Shown here: piece after piece, positions 60,037-64,000 of the stretch
How the letters are laid out: each line of letters opens with the position of its first letter
How positions within the stretch are numbered: position 1 is the first letter of the stretch
Assembly: GCF_901709675.1 (NCBI RefSeq)
Contig: NC_051094.1
Location: 620,001-684,000, forward strand
Source of the DNA: Syngnathus acus
Taxonomy: Eukaryota; Chordata; Actinopteri; Syngnathiformes; Syngnathidae
Length of the DNA stretch: 64,000 nt
Direction of reading: 5' to 3'
The notes under the pieces: generated by a model
What the model was told of the DNA's origin: nothing
The model's input: the letters and a program-made list of their open reading frames with translations, nothing else
Databases searched by the model: none
Made by a program: the position numbers and the translations under genes

Positions 60037-60777
60037 ATGCCGCCCTCCAAAAAAAATGAGGGTTACGATGAACTTAAATCATCCATTGACCTGATACGGC
60101 AAGACATTACCACACTTTTAGAGCAGCAAGCCACCCTGCTCCAGCTAACGTCTGAGCTAACGGAGCTTAAGAACTTATCGAAGGAGAAAGACGAGAAAAT
60201 CCTGTCGCTTGAACGGAGAGTAGATGCACTGGAGCAGTACTCCCGACAAGAAGACCTCATAATCACGGGTCTAAAAACATCTCACCGCTCCTACGCCAGG
60301 GCGGCGGGTCCTTCGGATCCCTCGACAGATGACTCTCCATCGGACGAGCTGTCAACGCTCGAAGATCAGGTAGTACAGTTTTTCGAGAGTAAGCACATGG
60401 AACTCCAGAAAGGAATCATTGCCGCTTGTCACACACTCCCAAGAAACCGAAAACGACCACTGGATCCTCCGAAAATTATCATTCGGTTCGCAAATAGGAA
60501 ACATAAAGTGGATCTTTTGAAGCAAGGGAGGAAGCTACAAGGAACGGGTGTTTACCTAAATGAGCACCTCACTAAGAAGAATGCTGAGATAGCCTGGAAC
60601 GCACGCAAACTGAAGAAGGAAAACAAGATTCTCGCAACGTGGGTCAGGAACTGTAAAATATGGATTAAAACAAACGGAGCAACACCAGAAGATGTCAAAA
60701 CTCTCGTTGTGAGTGAACTGGAGGAACTGAAGAAATGTGGCCTGGTGGTGGGGGAACCAAACATTTACAATGGCTGA
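60037..60777 (+). CDS. LINE ORF1 protein, coiled coil plus FP/Transposase_22-like domain
   Basis: 246 residues, intact. Residues of about 15-70 are a Leu/Lys/Glu heptad coiled coil ending in LERRVDALEQYSRQEDLIIT, a phrase common to LINE ORF1 proteins. After a Ser/Pro/Asp linker, residues of about 110-220 resemble the RNA-binding domain family shared with baculovirus FP and L1-type ORF1 proteins: CHTLPRNRKRP, IIIRFANRKHK, GVYLNEHLT and KILATWVRNCKIWIK. The product should multimerise and bind element RNA. It ends 131 bases before the first ATG of ORF2, so ORF2 would need reinitiation or another bypass. Confidence 0.9.
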   Translation: MPPSKKNEGYDELKSSIDLIRQDITTLLEQQATLLQLTSELTELKNLSKEKDEKILSLERRVDALEQYSRQEDLIITGLKTSHRSYARAAGPSDPSTDDSPSDELSTLEDQVVQFFESKHMELQKGIIAACHTLPRNRKRPLDPPKIIIRFANRKHKVDLLKQGRKLQGTGVYLNEHLTKKNAEIAWNARKLKKENKILATWVRNCKIWIKTNGATPEDVKTLVVSELEELKKCGLVVGEPNIYNG

Positions 60778-60908
60778 ACTAATGACCATTAACTGGTACC
60801 TATGGACCCTCCGGACGAAAATAATGGATTACAGCGAAGTACAACAAGGCAAACAGAGACTGGCAGGGAGGACATCCATCTCAGGTAGACAGTTCCCCTA
60901 CACTTTTC

Positions 60909-63900
60909 ATGCCATCCAGTGACATTCTCACAAATGCAGGAATTTCTGTCCCACCGAATCTTGACTCTTTACTATTTAATTCATTTGACCTAGAGAATGC
61001 TAATGCTGGTATCTATGAGTCCTTCCTTAACCCAGATACAAATTACACTCCCTTAAAATCTGTTGAAATGTCATGTGAATATTTTTCTGAAGATATGTTT
61101 AACAAACTGTGCAATACTCCTCCTGGCCACTGCCAAACAAATGTATTCTCCACTGTCCACTTCAATGTACGGAGTATCTCTAAAAATTATGATGGTCTAA
61201 AAACCTATTTATCAACCTTAACACATTCTTTTTCAGTAATAGCTCTTACTGAAACTTGGATGGTTGATAATACATCTAGCTATCCTCTCTCTCACTACAC
61301 TCCTATACATTCCTGTAGACCAAACAAGCAAGGTGGAGGAGTCTCACTGTATGTGATTGATAACTTAAATTTCTCTCCCAGAAAGGATTTAAGTGTCAAT
61401 TTTGACATGACTGTAGTAGAATCTGTGTTTATAGAACTCTCCTCTTGCTCACTTATAAACAACAAAAATGTGATAATTGGATGTATATATAGACCACCAG
61501 ACTCTGATAAAATCACCTTCAATGAAGCCCTCGACTCTACTCTAGAAATTATAAACAAAGAAAACAAATTATGTGTCTTACTTGGTGACTATAATATTAA
61601 TTTGCTTGAATCTAAGCAGTCACATACAGCAGACTTCCTTAATACATTATATTCCAGAAACTTTTTCCCTCTTATCAACAAACCCTCCAGGATCACAAGC
61701 TCAACGGCCACTCTCATAGACAATATCCTATTTAATTCTCTAGACTACAAGATAACATCTGGCCTTTTGATCTGTGATGTATCCGACCATCTACCTGTCT
61801 TCCATCTCATCCACAATGATAGTAGTCCTGAAATCAAAGATCATATTGGAGATCAAATGAAATTCCGCAAATTTACTGAGAAAAACATGGTATCTTTTAT
61901 ATCTATCATCAGCTCTGTGTCATGGGATGAGGTTATCCTGTTGCAAGATGTCAACAAAGCCTATCACTCCCTTCTAACAATACTCACAAATGCATTAGAG
62001 TTCTCCTTTCCTTTAACTTCTAGTCGTAAAAATAACTCTAAGGGGAAACCATGGATAACGGATGAACTAAAAAAATCTTCACGTAAAAAAAATAAACTAT
62101 ATAGAAAATCTATTGCAAATCCCATCCCTATAAATATAGAAACATACAAGAAATATAAAAACAGATTTACAGCTTTACTAAGGAAAACCAAACAAACTTA
62201 CTATGCTGATAAATTTACACAAGCCTCCGGTGACATCAAAACAACGTGGAATCTTATCAACCATTTATTACATCGCAAGAAATCAAAAACATCGACCCCA
62301 AATGAGATGCTGGGGAAGAATAGAGCTCATTCAAACCCAATAGATATTTCTAATGGTTTCAATGATTTCTTTGTAAATGTTGGCGCTACCTTGGCATCTA
62401 GCTTCTCAACCTCTGATACAAGCCCCTGTTGCCTTATTAAAGGGCAGTTTCCTTCACTCTCCATTCTTGACCCTCCTAGTGTTGAGGAAGTTTACAACAT
62501 CGTCATGAGCTTGAAAAACTCGGCCCCTGGCCATGATGAGATCAGAAGCATACTTATTAAGAAAATTATTCATTCAATAATAATTCCACTAACACACTTT
62601 TTCTCCTTATCTTTAAAATTTGGCATTGTACCCCAAGAATTAAAAATTGCTAAAGTCATTCCTATCTTCAAAGCTGGTGAGACTAATGAATATGGTAATT
62701 ATCGACCTATATCCGTACTTCCTTGCTTCTCCAAGATTCTAGAAAAACTGGTTTACTCAAGATTGGCAAAGCACCTAGAAACAAACAATATTCTCTATAA
62801 ACATCAATACGGTTTCCGCAAAAAGTTTTCTACTGAGCATGCACTGCTTCAGCTTGCCAACCACATCTCAACGGCTCTTGACAATAAGAAATTCGCTCTT
62901 GGTGTCTTTCTAGATTTAAGCAAAGCATTTGATACTGTCGACCATAAGATCCTCATCGCTAAGCTAGAGAGATATGGAGTGAACGATTCTGCCCTGAAAT
63001 GGTTCACAAACTATCTCGCCAACAGAGAACAATATGTATATATAAATGGTTGTTCTTCCAACAGATCTAAAATACTATTTGGGGTCCCGCAGGGCTCAAT
63101 ATTGGGTCCTCTATTATTTTTGGTGTACATAAATGATTTTTCCATGTCTTGTTCAAATTTTCTTCCTTTGTTATTTGCGGATGATACCAATCTCATTGCC
63201 ACCCACGAGGATTTTAATTTCCTCATTGCACGTGTGAATACTGAGTTGCACGCTGTTACAAAATGGTTCAAAATAAATAAGTTGTCACTCAATATAAACA
63301 AATGTAACTTCATGATCTTCTGCAATATAAATAAATCTTACCCCAAAGAACAGGCCAAAATTTACATAAATAATAACGAAATCCATCAAGTTACTAGCAC
63401 TAAATTCCTAGGAGTTATAGTAGATAAACACTTAAACTGGTCTGAACACATTGATTTGGTTTGCAAAAGATCCATGAAAACGCTAGGTATCTTACGAAAA
63501 GTTTGTCCCTTGGTCCATCCGTCTGCTCATCTCACTCTGTATTATAGTTTCCTCTTTCCTTTACTCAATTACTGCAACATAGTCTGGGCAGCTACATATC
63601 CAACATACCTCAGCAAATTACTCATCATACAAAAGAAGTTCCTAAAAATGATCTCTTTTTCAAATAGATATGAACCATCGGCACCATTGTTTAGAAACTA
63701 TTCATTACTGCCAATTGATAAAGTAAATATTCATCAAACCTGTCTACTCACCCATAAATATATATACAGGAAACACTGTCTTCCAGCCACTTTTCATAAT
63801 TTCTTCGCATTTGTATCGGAATTACATTCTTATCCTACAAGACAGGGGGACAATCTCCACCCACCGTCCTGTCGAACATCACGCCATCAATACAATATCC

Positions 63901-64000
63901 ATTTTAGAGGGCCCTCACTCTGGAATGAGCTACCAATCCATATTCGATCCATATCTTCACAGGTTGCTTTTAGAAAGCACCTGAAACACCACCTTCTCCA
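60909..64000 (+). CDS. LINE ORF2, endonuclease and reverse transcriptase, partial at window end
   Basis: Read codon by codon from the ATG at 60909 to the window edge, 1030 codons have no stop and no frameshift. An apurinic-type endonuclease comes first, with catalytic marks HFNVRS (Asn86), TETW (Glu115), GDYN (Asp227) and SDHLPV (Asp293, His294). The reverse transcriptase follows, with YRPISVLPCFSKILEKL, FLDLSKAFDTVDH, GVPQGSILGPLLF and the active site FADD at residues 756-759. The last residues seen (PSLWNELP, then FRKHLKHHLL) are the usual C-terminal phrase of this LINE group, so only a few residues should be missing. It copies element RNA into DNA at a nicked target. Confidence 0.95.
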   Translation, partial: MPSSDILTNAGISVPPNLDSLLFNSFDLENANAGIYESFLNPDTNYTPLKSVEMSCEYFSEDMFNKLCNTPPGHCQTNVFSTVHFNVRSISKNYDGLKTYLSTLTHSFSVIALTETWMVDNTSSYPLSHYTPIHSCRPNKQGGGVSLYVIDNLNFSPRKDLSVNFDMTVVESVFIELSSCSLINNKNVIIGCIYRPPDSDKITFNEALDSTLEIINKENKLCVLLGDYNINLLESKQSHTADFLNTLYSRNFFPLINKPSRITSSTATLIDNILFNSLDYKITSGLLICDVSDHLPVFHLIHNDSSPEIKDHIGDQMKFRKFTEKNMVSFISIISSVSWDEVILLQDVNKAYHSLLTILTNALEFSFPLTSSRKNNSKGKPWITDELKKSSRKKNKLYRKSIANPIPINIETYKKYKNRFTALLRKTKQTYYADKFTQASGDIKTTWNLINHLLHRKKSKTSTPNEMLGKNRAHSNPIDISNGFNDFFVNVGATLASSFSTSDTSPCCLIKGQFPSLSILDPPSVEEVYNIVMSLKNSAPGHDEIRSILIKKIIHSIIIPLTHFFSLSLKFGIVPQELKIAKVIPIFKAGETNEYGNYRPISVLPCFSKILEKLVYSRLAKHLETNNILYKHQYGFRKKFSTEHALLQLANHISTALDNKKFALGVFLDLSKAFDTVDHKILIAKLERYGVNDSALKWFTNYLANREQYVYINGCSSNRSKILFGVPQGSILGPLLFLVYINDFSMSCSNFLPLLFADDTNLIATHEDFNFLIARVNTELHAVTKWFKINKLSLNINKCNFMIFCNINKSYPKEQAKIYINNNEIHQVTSTKFLGVIVDKHLNWSEHIDLVCKRSMKTLGILRKVCPLVHPSAHLTLYYSFLFPLLNYCNIVWAATYPTYLSKLLIIQKKFLKMISFSNRYEPSAPLFRNYSLLPIDKVNIHQTCLLTHKYIYRKHCLPATFHNFFAFVSELHSYPTRQGDNLHPPSCRTSRHQYNIHFRGPSLWNELPIHIRSISSQVAFRKHLKHHLL

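Larger units (their letters stand above)
59931..64000 (+). mobile_element. LINE retrotransposon, 5' part, both ORFs open, cut by window edge
   Basis: An untranslated leader of uncertain start (about 59931-60036), ORF1 (60037-60777), a 131-base spacer and ORF2 (60909 onward). The order of endonuclease then reverse transcriptase, plus the ORF1 type, places it with the CR1/L2/Rex-like LINEs of the jockey superfamily; the exact clade is not fixed. The 3' end lies outside the window. Confidence 0.9.

Noticed and set aside
63011-63325. Minus-strand frames inside the LINE
   Set aside because: Antisense shadows of the reverse-transcriptase frame.

Overview
This is vertebrate nuclear DNA, almost certainly from a teleost fish. 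Three host genes are recognisable by protein family: an ERAP1-type aminopeptidase, atosb/FAM214B and cenatac/CCDC84. All have short introns with ordinary vertebrate splice sites. The gaps between them carry fish-type repeats: tRNA-like SINE pieces, non-autonomous hAT elements, palindromic MITEs, long microsatellites and a LINE. No bacterial, plasmid, CRISPR or viral feature is visible.

Layout. Positions 1-18.4 kb hold no gene I can support, only microsatellites, one degenerate DNA-transposon copy and non-repetitive non-coding DNA. From 18.4 to 56.4 kb five intact genes all lie on the minus strand: a four-finger C2H2 zinc-finger gene (18374-19722), a small single-pass membrane protein with PPxY motifs (21391-22278), erap1 (25154-32973, 18 coding exons), atosb (36137-41212, 7 coding exons) and cenatac (53807-56376, 11 exons). 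A decayed C2H2 zinc-finger tail lies on the plus strand at 52.9-53.3 kb and converges on cenatac. From about 59.9 kb to the right edge lies the 5' part of a LINE whose ORF1 and ORF2 are both open as far as the sequence goes.

Gene models were built by hand from open frames, GT/AG signals (one GC donor), phase agreement and family resemblance. Every joined coding sequence sums to a multiple of three. The genes do not form a pathway: antigen-peptide trimming (erap1), nuclear co-regulation (atosb), minor-spliceosome function (cenatac) and DNA binding (zinc finger) are independent jobs.

I found no clear new multi-gene system. The most useful unusual items are: the unnamed PPxY membrane protein; the GC-AG intron that splits the erap1 zinc site, with a MITE just inside it; a SINE and hAT composite bounded by 38-bp direct repeats; a diverged inverted repeat upstream of the erap1 start; the uninterrupted LINE; and several exon-like orphan segments.
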